From: Prevotella sp. | GTDB lineage: Bacteria; Bacteroidota; Bacteroidia; Bacteroidales; Bacteroidaceae | NCBI GenBank assembly: GCA_017428925.1 | Contig: JAFRPY010000050.1 | Coordinates: forward strand, 1 to 64,000 | Direction: 5' to 3' | Length of the DNA stretch: 64,000 bases | Shown here: one piece after another, positions 43,229 to 51,500 of the stretch | Position numbering within the stretch: the stretch's first letter is position 1 | Layout: each line of letters starts with the position of its first letter | The notes under the pieces: model-generated | The model's database searches: none | What the model saw: the letters and a program-made list of their open reading frames with translations, nothing else | What the model was told of the DNA's origin: nothing | Program-made: the position numbers and the translations under genes

Positions 43229-45460
43229 ATGATAGTTTGCATAGCAGAGAAACCGAGTGTGGGACGTGACATTGCTAGGATTATTGGGGCAACGCACGAC
43301 CACAAACAATATATGGAAGGCAACGGGTATCAGGTGACGTGGACATTCGGTCATCTGTGCACGTTGAAGGAACCGCACGACTATACCGACCAGTGGAAAC
43401 GATGGTCGCTAAGTTCATTGCCGATGTTGCCGCAGCGCTTCGGCATCAAGCTCATTGAGGATAACGGCATCAAACAACAGTTTGCCGTTATCGAACGACT
43501 GATGCAAGCCGCCGATGGCATCATCAACTGTGGCGATGCCGGTCAGGAGGGTGAACTCATCCAACGATGGGTGATGCAGAAGGCTGGTGCGAAGTGCCCG
43601 GTGAAGCGATTGTGGATATCGTCGATGACCGACGAGGCCATCCGTGAAGGCTTTGCCAAGCTGAAGGACCAGTCTGAATACCAGCCGTTGTACCTCGCGG
43701 GGCTCTCCCGCGCCATCGGCGACTGGATATTAGGCATGAACGCCACACGCCTCTACACCCTGAAATACGGGCAGAATAAGCAAGTCCTTTCAATAGGCCG
43801 TGTGCAGACGCCTACTCTCGCCCTTATCGTGAACCGCCAGAAAGAAATTGAAAACTTCAAACCAGAACCCTATTGGGTGCTGGCGACGGTGTATCGTGAC
43901 ACAACGTTTACCGCAACGAAGGGAAAGTTCACATCGAAGGAGGAAGGTGAACAGGCATTCAAACTCATTGAGGAAAAACCGTTCACGGTCACCAAGGTGG
44001 AGAAGAAGAAAGGTCGTGAAGCACCTCCCTCTCTTTTCGACCTGACTTCACTACAGGTGGAGTGTAATCGTAAGTTTGGTTTCTCTGCCGAGACAACGCT
44101 CAACCTCATCCAGCAACTCTATGAGAAGAAACTGGCTACCTACCCACGTGTTGATACAACATTCCTGCCAGACGATGTCTATCCGAAGTGTCCACAAATC
44201 TTGAACGGACTCTTCCAAACTCGCTTTGCCGGTCAAGCTCCTTATGCAGAACTGGTGAAGACGCTGGGAGCCGAGAAGAAACTGCAGAAATCGAAGAAGG
44301 TATTCGACTCGTCGAAGGTGACTGATCACCATGCTATCATCCCTACTGGTATTGTACCTAAAGGAATGAGCGACATGGAGCAGAAAGTATTCGACCTGAT
44401 TGCACGACGGTTCATCAGTGTGTTCTATCCTGATTGCGAATTCTCAACTACGACTGTTCTTGGAGAAGTTCAAAGCGACGATGTCGCGGTTCAAAGCCCT
44501 GCGGGCATTCAAGAGGTTCAAGGCGACGATGTCGCGGTTCAAAGCGCTTCGCGCGTTCAAGAGGTTCAAAAGGTTCAAGAAGATTCCATTGAATTCAAGG
44601 TTTCGGGTAAGGAGATTCTGAAACCAGGCTGGCGCGTGGTATTTAAGAAAACCTCCCCCAACCCCTCCAAAGGAGGGGAGGGCCTACCGGAAGAAGAGGG
44701 AGCCTCCCACAATGCCCCCGAAGGAGGAGAGGGCACAACGGAGGAGCGAACACTCCCCACCTTCGTGAAAGGAGAAAGTGGCCCTCACACGCCCACACTC
44801 ACTGAGAAATGGACCGTTCCTCCCAAATTCTATACCGAAGCAACCCTGCTGCGTGCTATGGAAACGGCTGGTAAATTCGTGGAGGATGAAACGCTGCGTG
44901 CCGCATTGAAAGAAAATGGCATCGGCCGTCCATCAACCCGCGCAGCCATCATCGAAACCCTCTTCAAGCGGCGTTATATTAAAAAGGAACGCAAGAACCT
45001 CATCGCTACACCTACGGGTATGGAGTTGATTGACCTGATTCATGAAGAACTCCTGAAGAGTCCTGAGCTGACTGGCATCTGGGAAAAGAAACTGCGCGAC
45101 ATCGAACATCAGCAATACGATGCACAGCAGTTCATCGATGAATTGAAAGGACAAGTGTCGGAAATCGTACAGCAGGTCTTAAGCGATCCGAGCAATCGTC
45201 GCGTCACCGTCTTGACCGATGCTGACCTGAAGAAAAAGATGGCACCCAAAGCCGAGCAGGCTCCTAAACCCAAATCGGTGAAAAAGGCCGAGACGACAAC
45301 TGTCGGCGACAGCATTGTCGGACAACCATGCCCGCAGTGTGGCAAGGGACATGTCATCAAAGGTCGCACGGCTTATGGTTGCTCGCGCTGGAACGATCCT
45401 CAAGAGCCTTGTTCGTGGCGACAACCGTTTGAAGCCCCACCCCAAACCCCTCCCCAGTAG
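43229..45460 (+). CDS. topB: DNA topoisomerase III with two in-frame repeat inserts
   Basis: The 743-residue type IA topoisomerase has a Toprim domain with E7 (IAEKPS) and GDAGQEGELI (D103, E107, E109; Gln replaces the usual Arg). VLSIGRVQTPTLALIV follows, then the active-site Tyr at about 305 in TYPRVDTTFLP. A C-terminal zinc ribbon has CPQCG and a later Cys pair (GCSRW, PCSW). Residues about 414-451 (VQSDDVAVQSP to VQKVQED) and about 474-526 (SPNPSKGGEGLPEEEG to TPTLTEKW) are low-complexity and encoded by two different dispersed repeat families. The frame is unbroken, and the motif GRPSTRAAIIETLFKRRY resumes afterwards. Confidence 0.93.
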   Translation: MIVCIAEKPSVGRDIARIIGATHDHKQYMEGNGYQVTWTFGHLCTLKEPHDYTDQWKRWSLSSLPMLPQRFGIKLIEDNGIKQQFAVIERLMQAADGIINCGDAGQEGELIQRWVMQKAGAKCPVKRLWISSMTDEAIREGFAKLKDQSEYQPLYLAGLSRAIGDWILGMNATRLYTLKYGQNKQVLSIGRVQTPTLALIVNRQKEIENFKPEPYWVLATVYRDTTFTATKGKFTSKEEGEQAFKLIEEKPFTVTKVEKKKGREAPPSLFDLTSLQVECNRKFGFSAETTLNLIQQLYEKKLATYPRVDTTFLPDDVYPKCPQILNGLFQTRFAGQAPYAELVKTLGAEKKLQKSKKVFDSSKVTDHHAIIPTGIVPKGMSDMEQKVFDLIARRFISVFYPDCEFSTTTVLGEVQSDDVAVQSPAGIQEVQGDDVAVQSASRVQEVQKVQEDSIEFKVSGKEILKPGWRVVFKKTSPNPSKGGEGLPEEEGASHNAPEGGEGTTEERTLPTFVKGESGPHTPTLTEKWTVPPKFYTEATLLRAMETAGKFVEDETLRAALKENGIGRPSTRAAIIETLFKRRYIKKERKNLIATPTGMELIDLIHEELLKSPELTGIWEKKLRDIEHQQYDAQQFIDELKGQVSEIVQQVLSDPSNRRVTVLTDADLKKKMAPKAEQAPKPKSVKKAETTTVGDSIVGQPCPQCGKGHVIKGRTAYGCSRWNDPQEPCSWRQPFEAPPQTPPQ
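44468..44580. repeat. GTTCAA-linked hairpin array inside topB
   Basis: The hairpins GCGACGATGTCGC (44475 and 44523), GCCCTGCGGGC (44496) and GCGCTTCGCGC (44544) are joined by GTTCAA or GAGGTTCAA linkers. The same design lies between genes at 50003-50042. Confidence 0.8.
44648..44803. repeat. CCCCAACCCCTCC/GGAGGGG repeat inside topB
   Basis: CCTCCCCCAACCCCTCC pairs with GGAGGGGAGG. A second, degenerate copy follows (CCTCCCAC..GCCCCCGAAGGAGGAG). Intergenic copies of the family lie near 7741, 15107, 45437, 47092, 49425 and 49530. Confidence 0.75.
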
Positions 45461-45508
45461 GGAGGGGAACTAGAAACTTGAAACTAGAAACTTGAACCCA
45501 GAAACTCC

Positions 45509-47095
45509 ATGAGGTCCCTGCTCCTTGTCTCAGCATCGATGGCAGTAGTACCAGCACCTGCCGACAACCGCCCCAACATCATCTTGTTTATGGTGGACGA
45601 CATGGGATGGCAGGATACGTCGGTGCCTTTCTGGACCGAGCGAACACCACTGAACAACACCTACGAAACACCAAACATGGAGCGACTGGCGCGTGAAGGG
45701 ATGCTTTTCACACAGGCCTACGCTTCTCCGATTAGTTCACCCAGTCGTTGTTCGCTGATGACCGGAGCCAATGCTGCCCGCCATCGTGTTACCAACTGGA
45801 CGTTGCGTCGCGATGAATCGACTGACATCGAGGACGACATCGTGGCAACACCCGCATGGAATGTGAATGGAATTTATCAAGAACCTCACCCCCTTACCCC
45901 CTCTCCGAAGGGCGAGAGGGAAGGAACGCCAAATATTGACTACGCTTTTCTATGCCGATCGTTCGTAGACATTCTTCATGAGAGCGGCTACTACACCATA
46001 CATGTGGGCAAAGCACATTGGGGAGCTTTAGATACTCCCGGCGAGCGGCCTGAGCACTTCGGCTTTGATGTGAATGTTGCAGGTCATGCAGCTGGTGGCC
46101 TTGCCACCTACCTAAGCGAACAAAACTACGGGCACGATAGCTTGGGACATGCAACTTCCCTGATGGCAACTCCCGGCTTGGAGCGCTATTGGGGCACAGG
46201 AACTTTTCTTACCGAAGCACTTACACAGGAGGCACTACATGCCCTTGACGGGTGGAAAGCCCCACCCCTGCCCTCCCCCGTAGGGAGGGAGAAAGAACCT
46301 TTCTATCTATACATGTCGCACTATGCAGTACACGTCCCTATTGATCGCGACATGCGCTACTATCAGAAGTACATCGACAAAGGACTCTCAACGAAGGAGG
46401 CCGCCTATGCCTCGCTCATAGAGGGCATGGATCACAGCCTTGGCGAACTGCTCGACTGGCTCGACCGCAATGGCGAAGCCGAAAATACGGTGGTCATCTT
46501 CATGAGCGACAATGGCGGCTATGCCACGGGCAGCTACTACCGCGATGAACCTCTCTACACGCAGAACGCCCCGTTGCGTTCCGGCAAAGGATCGCTGCTG
46601 GAGGGTGGCATTCGCGAGCCGATGATTGTGCGCTGGCCGGGCAAGGTACGTGCGCAGTCGCGTTGCAATCGCTACCTCATCATCGAAGACTACTTCCCCA
46701 CCCTTTTGGAAATGGGCGGTGTGAGCCAATACGAAGTACCACAGACCGTTGACGGGCGTAGTTTTATGCCCTTGCTGACAGAAAGTGGTGATCCGTCGAA
46801 GCATCGTCCTCTCATTTGGAACTATCCCAACGTATGGGGAAACACAGGTCCAGGAATCAGTCTGAACTGTGCCATTAGGCTCGGACCATGGAAACTGATC
46901 TATAACTACAAGACCCGCGAAAAAGAACTCTACGACATTGAGCACGACATCAGCGAAGAGCACAATCTTGCCAGTGAGCGCCGTAGCATCGTGCGCCGCT
47001 TGTCACGACTGCTGGGCCGCGAGTTGCGCAAGATGAATGCTCAGCGACCTGTGATGAAAGCAACGGGACAGCCGTGCCCGTGGCCGGATGAATAG
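45509..47095 (+). CDS. Sulfatase, serine-type (S1 family), with repeat inserts
   Basis: The 528-residue product has a short signal peptide (about 1-18). NIILFMVDDMGWQD supplies metal ligands near residues 30-31. The active-site motif is S76-S-P-S-R80 followed by CSLMTG; Ser76 would be oxidised to formylglycine by an anaerobic sulfatase-maturating enzyme, not seen here. It should remove sulfate from host or algal glycans. Two low-complexity segments, about 123-141 (EPHPLTPSPKGEREGTPN) and 250-263 (KAPPLPSPVGREK), are encoded by the CCCC/GGGG repeat. The CCCCACCCCAAACCCCTCC repeat also separates it from topB. Confidence 0.9.
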   Translation: MRSLLLVSASMAVVPAPADNRPNIILFMVDDMGWQDTSVPFWTERTPLNNTYETPNMERLAREGMLFTQAYASPISSPSRCSLMTGANAARHRVTNWTLRRDESTDIEDDIVATPAWNVNGIYQEPHPLTPSPKGEREGTPNIDYAFLCRSFVDILHESGYYTIHVGKAHWGALDTPGERPEHFGFDVNVAGHAAGGLATYLSEQNYGHDSLGHATSLMATPGLERYWGTGTFLTEALTQEALHALDGWKAPPLPSPVGREKEPFYLYMSHYAVHVPIDRDMRYYQKYIDKGLSTKEAAYASLIEGMDHSLGELLDWLDRNGEAENTVVIFMSDNGGYATGSYYRDEPLYTQNAPLRSGKGSLLEGGIREPMIVRWPGKVRAQSRCNRYLIIEDYFPTLLEMGGVSQYEVPQTVDGRSFMPLLTESGDPSKHRPLIWNYPNVWGNTGPGISLNCAIRLGPWKLIYNYKTREKELYDIEHDISEEHNLASERRSIVRRLSRLLGRELRKMNAQRPVMKATGQPCPWPDE

Positions 47096-47208
47096 CCCCA
47101 CCCCAACCCTCCCCTGTAGGGAGGGAGTTTTCCACCTTCAACGATACGAGGTTACGTAGAATCCAGGCGAATGCAATAAAAGAGGTTTTCCTGCGTTATT
47201 ATATCAAG

Positions 47209-49368
47209 ATGAAGAGAAAATCGACGATATACCATATTGTCGCCGTAGTCGTTGTGGCTATGGCGGTGATTGCGTGTGGCACCGATCGGCACATGAAGAA
47301 AGCCGAGAAATATCTGGCGATAGGCGAATACTACGATGCAGCGACGGAATTCAAGAAGGCCTACCAGAGCACGTCAACAAAGGAACGCGAGAAGCGTGGA
47401 CAGCGTGCTCTGAAGATGGCACGCTGCTATGCGAAGATCAACCAGACACAATCGGCCATGGGTGGATATCGCAATGCCATTCGCTACAAACAGGCTGAAC
47501 TCGACGACCAGCTGGCCTACGCACGTCTGCTGCTGAAGAACGGCGAATACAAGAATGCCGCGAAGGAATTGCAGGCAGTGAAGGACACGCTGCAAGCGCT
47601 TGGCGAATGGTACAGAGGGGAGTCTGCCCCCAACCCCTCACAAAAGGGAAGGGAGACTAGCAGAAAACTCACCGACCGCGCCCAACTCACTGAGAACGGA
47701 CTGATATCGGCACAAAATGCACCCCAATGGAAGGAGCAAGGATCGCGATACACCGTGAAGCGCATGGACGTGTTCAACTCACGCCGTGCCGACTACTCGC
47801 CGATGCTCTTTGGCGACGACTTCGACCGACTCTACTTCACATCGACGCGCAACGATGCCCAGGGCGATGAGCTCAGTGGAATCACTGGCACAAAGCCTGC
47901 AGACATCTTTGTTTCAGAGAAGGACGACAAGGGGAAATGGAGTCGTCCGGAAGTGGTGCAGGGCGGACTGAATACCGATTACGACGAGGGAGCATGTTCG
48001 TTCTCTGCCGATGGACGCGAGATGTATCTCACCGTTTGCCAGACCGACCCCAGCTACCCCCGCTATGCACAAATCATGAAGTCGAGCCGCTCGGATGCCT
48101 CATGGGGCAAGCCCTCTGAAGTGAAGATATCCAGCGACACGCTTTCCGGCTATGCCCACCCCGCCATCTCGCCCGATGGACAATGGCTTTATTTCTGCTC
48201 CGACATGCCTGGTGGCAAGGGCGGTCTCGACATCTGGCGCGTCCGTCTGACGACCAGTGGGATGGGAGGCGTTGAAAACCTTGGCGACCCCATCAACACT
48301 CCGGGCGACGAGATGTTCCCGGCCTTCCGACCCAACGGTGACTTCTACTTCTCGAGCAACGGCCATCCGGGCATGGGCGGTCTCGACATCTTCATTGCAA
48401 CCATCGACCCCAAGACCCGCCGCTATGTTCTGGAACACCCCGGCTATCCGCTTAACTCGCAGGGCGATGACTTCGGCATGACCTTCGAGGGTCCTTATAA
48501 TCGCGGCTACTTCTGCTCGAATCGTGGCGACGGCCGCGGCTGGGACCATATCTACAGCTTTGAGAACCCAGAGATTGTACAGGCCATCAAGGGTTGGGTC
48601 TACGAGATGGACGGCTATGAGCTCACCGCTGCCGAAGTGCACCTCGTTGGCGACGACGGCACCAACGAGACACTCTCCGTGCGCAGCGACGGTTCGTTCA
48701 CCTATGTGGTCACGCCTGGCGTGAGCTATGTGATGCTTGCCACCTGCAAGGGATTCCTCAACCACAAGGAAGAACTGTGTGTGGAGCAGGCCGAGGAATC
48801 GGAGGAGTATGTGCTACAGTTCCCGTTGGCTTCAATCACGGCACCCGTGCTCATCGACAACATTTTCTATGACTTCGACAAGGCTACACTGCGTCCGGAG
48901 TCAACACAGGCACTCGACGAACTGGTGAACCTGCTGAACGAGAACCCCAATGTCACTATCGAACTTTCTGCCCACTGCGACTACAAAGGTCCTGCCGCCT
49001 ACAACAAGCGATTGTCGCAGCGGCGTGCTGAAAGCGTGGTGAACTACCTCATCGAACATGGTATCGCCGCCGACCGCCTGACGCCTGTTGGCTACGGTAA
49101 GGAGAAACCGAAGAAAGTGAATAAGAAAGTGGTGGCGAAGCATAAGTTCCTGAAGGAGGGCGATGTGCTCACCGAGGAGTTCATCCAGAAGCTAAACGAG
49201 AAAGAACAAGAGGAGTGCAACCAGCTGAACCGCCGTACGGAGTTCACCGTGCTGCGCACCACCTATGGCATGTTCGACGAGAAAGGACAGCTAAAGGAAC
49301 TGCCTAAGCCGAAGAAGAAAGAGGAAACCCTCGACGACGACGATGGCTACGACTACTTCATTGAGTAA
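47209..49368 (+). CDS. porE: PorE-like type IX secretion lipoprotein (TPR, propeller, OmpA)
   Basis: The 719-residue product has a lipoprotein signal (VIAC, Cys23) and TPR-like repeats (about 27-135). A PD40 beta-propeller (about 195-420) shows AISPDGQWLYFCSDMPGGKGGLDIW and PNGDFYFSSNGHPGMGGLDI. A regulatory beta-sandwich (about 460-530) and an OmpA peptidoglycan-binding domain (about 550-685, FYDFDKATLRPES) follow. This domain order is that of PorE, which ties the type IX secretion complex to peptidoglycan. Residues about 138-154 (ESAPNPSQKGRETSRK) are encoded by the CCCC/GGGG repeat and lie between TPR and propeller. The symbol rests on architecture only. Confidence 0.85.
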   Translation: MKRKSTIYHIVAVVVVAMAVIACGTDRHMKKAEKYLAIGEYYDAATEFKKAYQSTSTKEREKRGQRALKMARCYAKINQTQSAMGGYRNAIRYKQAELDDQLAYARLLLKNGEYKNAAKELQAVKDTLQALGEWYRGESAPNPSQKGRETSRKLTDRAQLTENGLISAQNAPQWKEQGSRYTVKRMDVFNSRRADYSPMLFGDDFDRLYFTSTRNDAQGDELSGITGTKPADIFVSEKDDKGKWSRPEVVQGGLNTDYDEGACSFSADGREMYLTVCQTDPSYPRYAQIMKSSRSDASWGKPSEVKISSDTLSGYAHPAISPDGQWLYFCSDMPGGKGGLDIWRVRLTTSGMGGVENLGDPINTPGDEMFPAFRPNGDFYFSSNGHPGMGGLDIFIATIDPKTRRYVLEHPGYPLNSQGDDFGMTFEGPYNRGYFCSNRGDGRGWDHIYSFENPEIVQAIKGWVYEMDGYELTAAEVHLVGDDGTNETLSVRSDGSFTYVVTPGVSYVMLATCKGFLNHKEELCVEQAEESEEYVLQFPLASITAPVLIDNIFYDFDKATLRPESTQALDELVNLLNENPNVTIELSAHCDYKGPAAYNKRLSQRRAESVVNYLIEHGIAADRLTPVGYGKEKPKKVNKKVVAKHKFLKEGDVLTEEFIQKLNEKEQEECNQLNRRTEFTVLRTTYGMFDEKGQLKELPKPKKKEETLDDDDGYDYFIE

Positions 49369-49409
49369 GAAGTTGAGAAAAAAGTCGAGTGTGTATTTAT
49401 AATAGAGAA

Positions 49410-49570
49410 GGGAGGCATTATGTTGTCCCCTCCTTCGGGAAGGAGGGGCAAGGGGTGGTAGCGACTATGAAGGGTTGACTTTTCTAAATCTTTGATTTAA
49501 ATAGGTAATATCATTATTTTTCTCTACCACCCCTAACCCCTCCTCCCAGGAGGAGGGGACAACTGGTAGC
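49410..49570. repeat. Pair of CCCC/GGGG repeats in opposite orientation
   Basis: TTGTCCCCTCCTTC plus GAAGGAGGGGCAAGGGGTGG (about 49423-49459) and CCACCCCTAACCCCTCC plus GGAGGAGGGGACAA (about 49527-49562) face each other across an AT-rich stretch between two convergent genes. Paired in RNA, they would form a long stem and could stop transcription from both sides. No gene is seen here. Confidence 0.65.
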
Positions 49571-49594
49571 GTCTTAACATTGGTTATTTCATTC

Positions 49595-49975
49595 TTATCT
49601 CCAGAAAGCTTTCCTGTCGGCCATGATGTTCCATGCCACCAGAATCGAGCATACCGTCATGGCAGCCAGAATCATGAGGGGCGATGTACCGGTGAGGTCG
49701 ATCGACGAGAGGAAGCCGCCGATGTTGCCAAACGCATTGAAGAGCAGGAGCTTCAGCTGTGCGAGGCCGTCGGCCCAAATGAAGAACACGATGCCTAGCA
49801 GCGAGCAAACGAGTGTCCAGATGCGATTCAACCGCACCGACCGCGAAGGCAACTGCTCCATCACTCGCTGCGAGAAGCCGTCGTCGCTGATTTCCTGCCT
49901 GTTCTCATCGAAGAACATTGCCACGAGTTCGTCGTCGCTCAGGAACTGATTGTTATCAAACGTCTCTTTCTCCAT
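49595..49975 (-). CDS. Small membrane protein downstream of an ECF sigma factor (DUF5056-like)
   Basis: The 126-residue product has an acidic N-terminus (about 1-45, FLSDDELVAMFFDENRQEISDDGFSQRVMEQLP) and three hydrophobic segments (about 53-68, 70-90 and 98-117). Position after a sigma gene and a soluble N-terminus before membrane helices suggest an anti-sigma factor. The family name is from memory. Confidence 0.7.
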   Translation of the reverse strand: MEKETFDNNQFLSDDELVAMFFDENRQEISDDGFSQRVMEQLPSRSVRLNRIWTLVCSLLGIVFFIWADGLAQLKLLLFNAFGNIGGFLSSIDLTGTSPLMILAAMTVCSILVAWNIMADRKAFWR

Positions 49976-50002
49976 AACTCTTTCTTTTTAAATCTTTGTA
50001 AC

Positions 50003-50042
50003 GGCGCATAGCGCCTTTGAACCTTGAACGTCGCGAAGCGAC
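50003..50042. repeat. Hairpin pair between sigma factor and membrane protein genes
   Basis: GGCGCATAGCGCC and GTCGCGAAGCGAC are separated by TTTGAACCTTGAAC. Read on the minus strand, the linkers are GTTCAAGGTTCAAA, the same GTTCAA linker as in the array inside topB at 44468. Confidence 0.75.
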
Positions 50043-50056
50043 TCTTGATGACGACC

Positions 50057-50590
50057 TTATTTGTAGCCGTTTTTCTTCAGATACATGGCGAGTTTCTGTT
50101 TGCCACGCGACAGATGGCTCTTCACCGTGCCTTCGGCCATATCGGTGATTTCGCTAATCTTGTCGATGGGCTGACCTTCCATGAGCTGAAGCGTGATGCA
50201 AGTGCGCTCGGCTGGTGAGAGGATGGCAAGTGCCTGCTGCAGGTCCATGCGCAACGAGGCATCGCTGTTCGAGGTCTGGCGCAAGGCCACAGCCTGGTCA
50301 ATCTGCTCTGTCACCTTATGCGAACGCGTGTAGTCGTAGAACACATTGTAAGCAATGCGGTAGAGCCACGTGGAGAAGCTCGATGCCCCACGGAACTTCG
50401 CAATGTTCAGGTATGCCTTCACGAAGGTGTCCTGTGCCAAGTCATCGCTCAGCTGGCTGTCGCCTCCTGTCTGGTTCAGGAAGAAACGGCGCACAGGCGA
50501 CTGGTACTTCACAACAAGCTGGTCGAAGGCCCGCTTATTGTGAAACACCGTCACTTGTGTTAGCAGAGAGAGTTCACTTGGATCTACCAT
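50057..50590 (-). CDS. ECF sigma-70 factor (second)
   Basis: The 177-residue product has region 2 (NKRAFDQLVVKYQSPVRRFFLNQTGGDSQLSDDLAQDTFVKAYLNI) and region 4 (LSPAERTCITLQLMEGQPIDKISEITDMAEGTVKSHLSRGKQKL). It lies between a DUF6249-like membrane protein gene and the small membrane protein gene, all on the minus strand and probably one operon. Confidence 0.93.
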   Translation of the reverse strand: MVDPSELSLLTQVTVFHNKRAFDQLVVKYQSPVRRFFLNQTGGDSQLSDDLAQDTFVKAYLNIAKFRGASSFSTWLYRIAYNVFYDYTRSHKVTEQIDQAVALRQTSNSDASLRMDLQQALAILSPAERTCITLQLMEGQPIDKISEITDMAEGTVKSHLSRGKQKLAMYLKKNGYK

Positions 50591-50649
50591 GGCTGTCTAC
50601 TTACCGCTCTTTCGTTATCACGCTTTTACGGAATACCGATTACTTGGAA

Positions 50650-51366
50650 CTACACTTTATCCTGGAAATTATCTCGGTTTTTCTTCGTCGACGACCGTGC
50701 AATCATGATCTGGCCGATGCCGTAGCAAAGCACAAGGAGGCCGATACCCGTGAGCATGTCTGAACCCCAGATGCCAAACATCAGTGCCATGCCAATACCA
50801 ATCCAGATGTTTCGAATGCCGCGGCGGCGCAAGTATTCATCACTCTGCTTGTCGACGGCCATCAGTTCATCGGGAATGGGCTGTCCCGTCTCCATGGCCT
50901 TCTCTGCCAATGTCACCCTGTCGTTATGCTCTCTGACAAGATAGCGCAGCACGAGGATAATGATGATGAACGGGGCTAAGAGCACCAGCAAGATAATTGA
51001 CAACACCAGGATGGCGATAAGCACACCCACCGTGCCTCCCAGGACGCCGACCGATCCTCCGATGAGCGACTCCAGCCATGAGGGCATGTCGTCGAAGCCG
51101 AAAAAGTCGGGGTCGTTGGCCACGGTAGTGGTGGTCGTCACGGCCTGGCTGTCATCAAGAGCGTCGTCGGCCACGCTCGTTGTGTCAGAGAAAGCCTCAA
51201 TGCCTTCATCGGCATTAGCAGCATCATCAACCTGAGCCATTGCAGTAACAGTGTCCTTAACGGCAGTTGCCACGTCATGATGGCGATGCTTCGGTTGAGC
51301 GTCGATGCACATGGTGCCCAGTGCGAACATCAGTGCGAAGATGGCGATTTTCTGTTTCATATTCAT
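50650..51366 (-). CDS. Membrane protein, DUF6249-like, upstream of sigma factor
   Basis: The 238-residue product has a signal-like start (MNMKQKIAIFALMFALGTMCIDAQ) and a Thr/Asp-rich extracytoplasmic region (about 25-95). A long double hydrophobic region follows (about 105-150), then a charged segment and two more helices (about 188-225). The start at 51366 gives a proper signal peptide; an upstream in-frame codon at 51432 would not. It may sense envelope state for the adjacent sigma factor, which is inference. Confidence 0.7.
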   Translation of the reverse strand: MNMKQKIAIFALMFALGTMCIDAQPKHRHHDVATAVKDTVTAMAQVDDAANADEGIEAFSDTTSVADDALDDSQAVTTTTTVANDPDFFGFDDMPSWLESLIGGSVGVLGGTVGVLIAILVLSIILLVLLAPFIIIILVLRYLVREHNDRVTLAEKAMETGQPIPDELMAVDKQSDEYLRRRGIRNIWIGIGMALMFGIWGSDMLTGIGLLVLCYGIGQIMIARSSTKKNRDNFQDKV

Positions 51367-51470
51367 TTTCGTTTTTAAAATTTTCAACTTAAAGACTCTT
51401 TCTTCTGAGCTTTTTACATCCTTTTGACGCAATCAACACGGAATTAGTTGCAAAGTAACAATTTTTTTTT

Positions 51471-51478
51471 TACTTTTG
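51471..51478 (+). promoter_or_regulatory. -7 box of the rRNA methyltransferase gene
   Basis: TACTTTTG lies 22 nt upstream of the ATG at 51501. A weaker TTACTTTG on the minus strand (about 51451-51458) would serve the divergent sigma operon. Confidence 0.5.
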
Positions 51479-51500
51479 CAAGTGAAAAAGAAAAATCATC

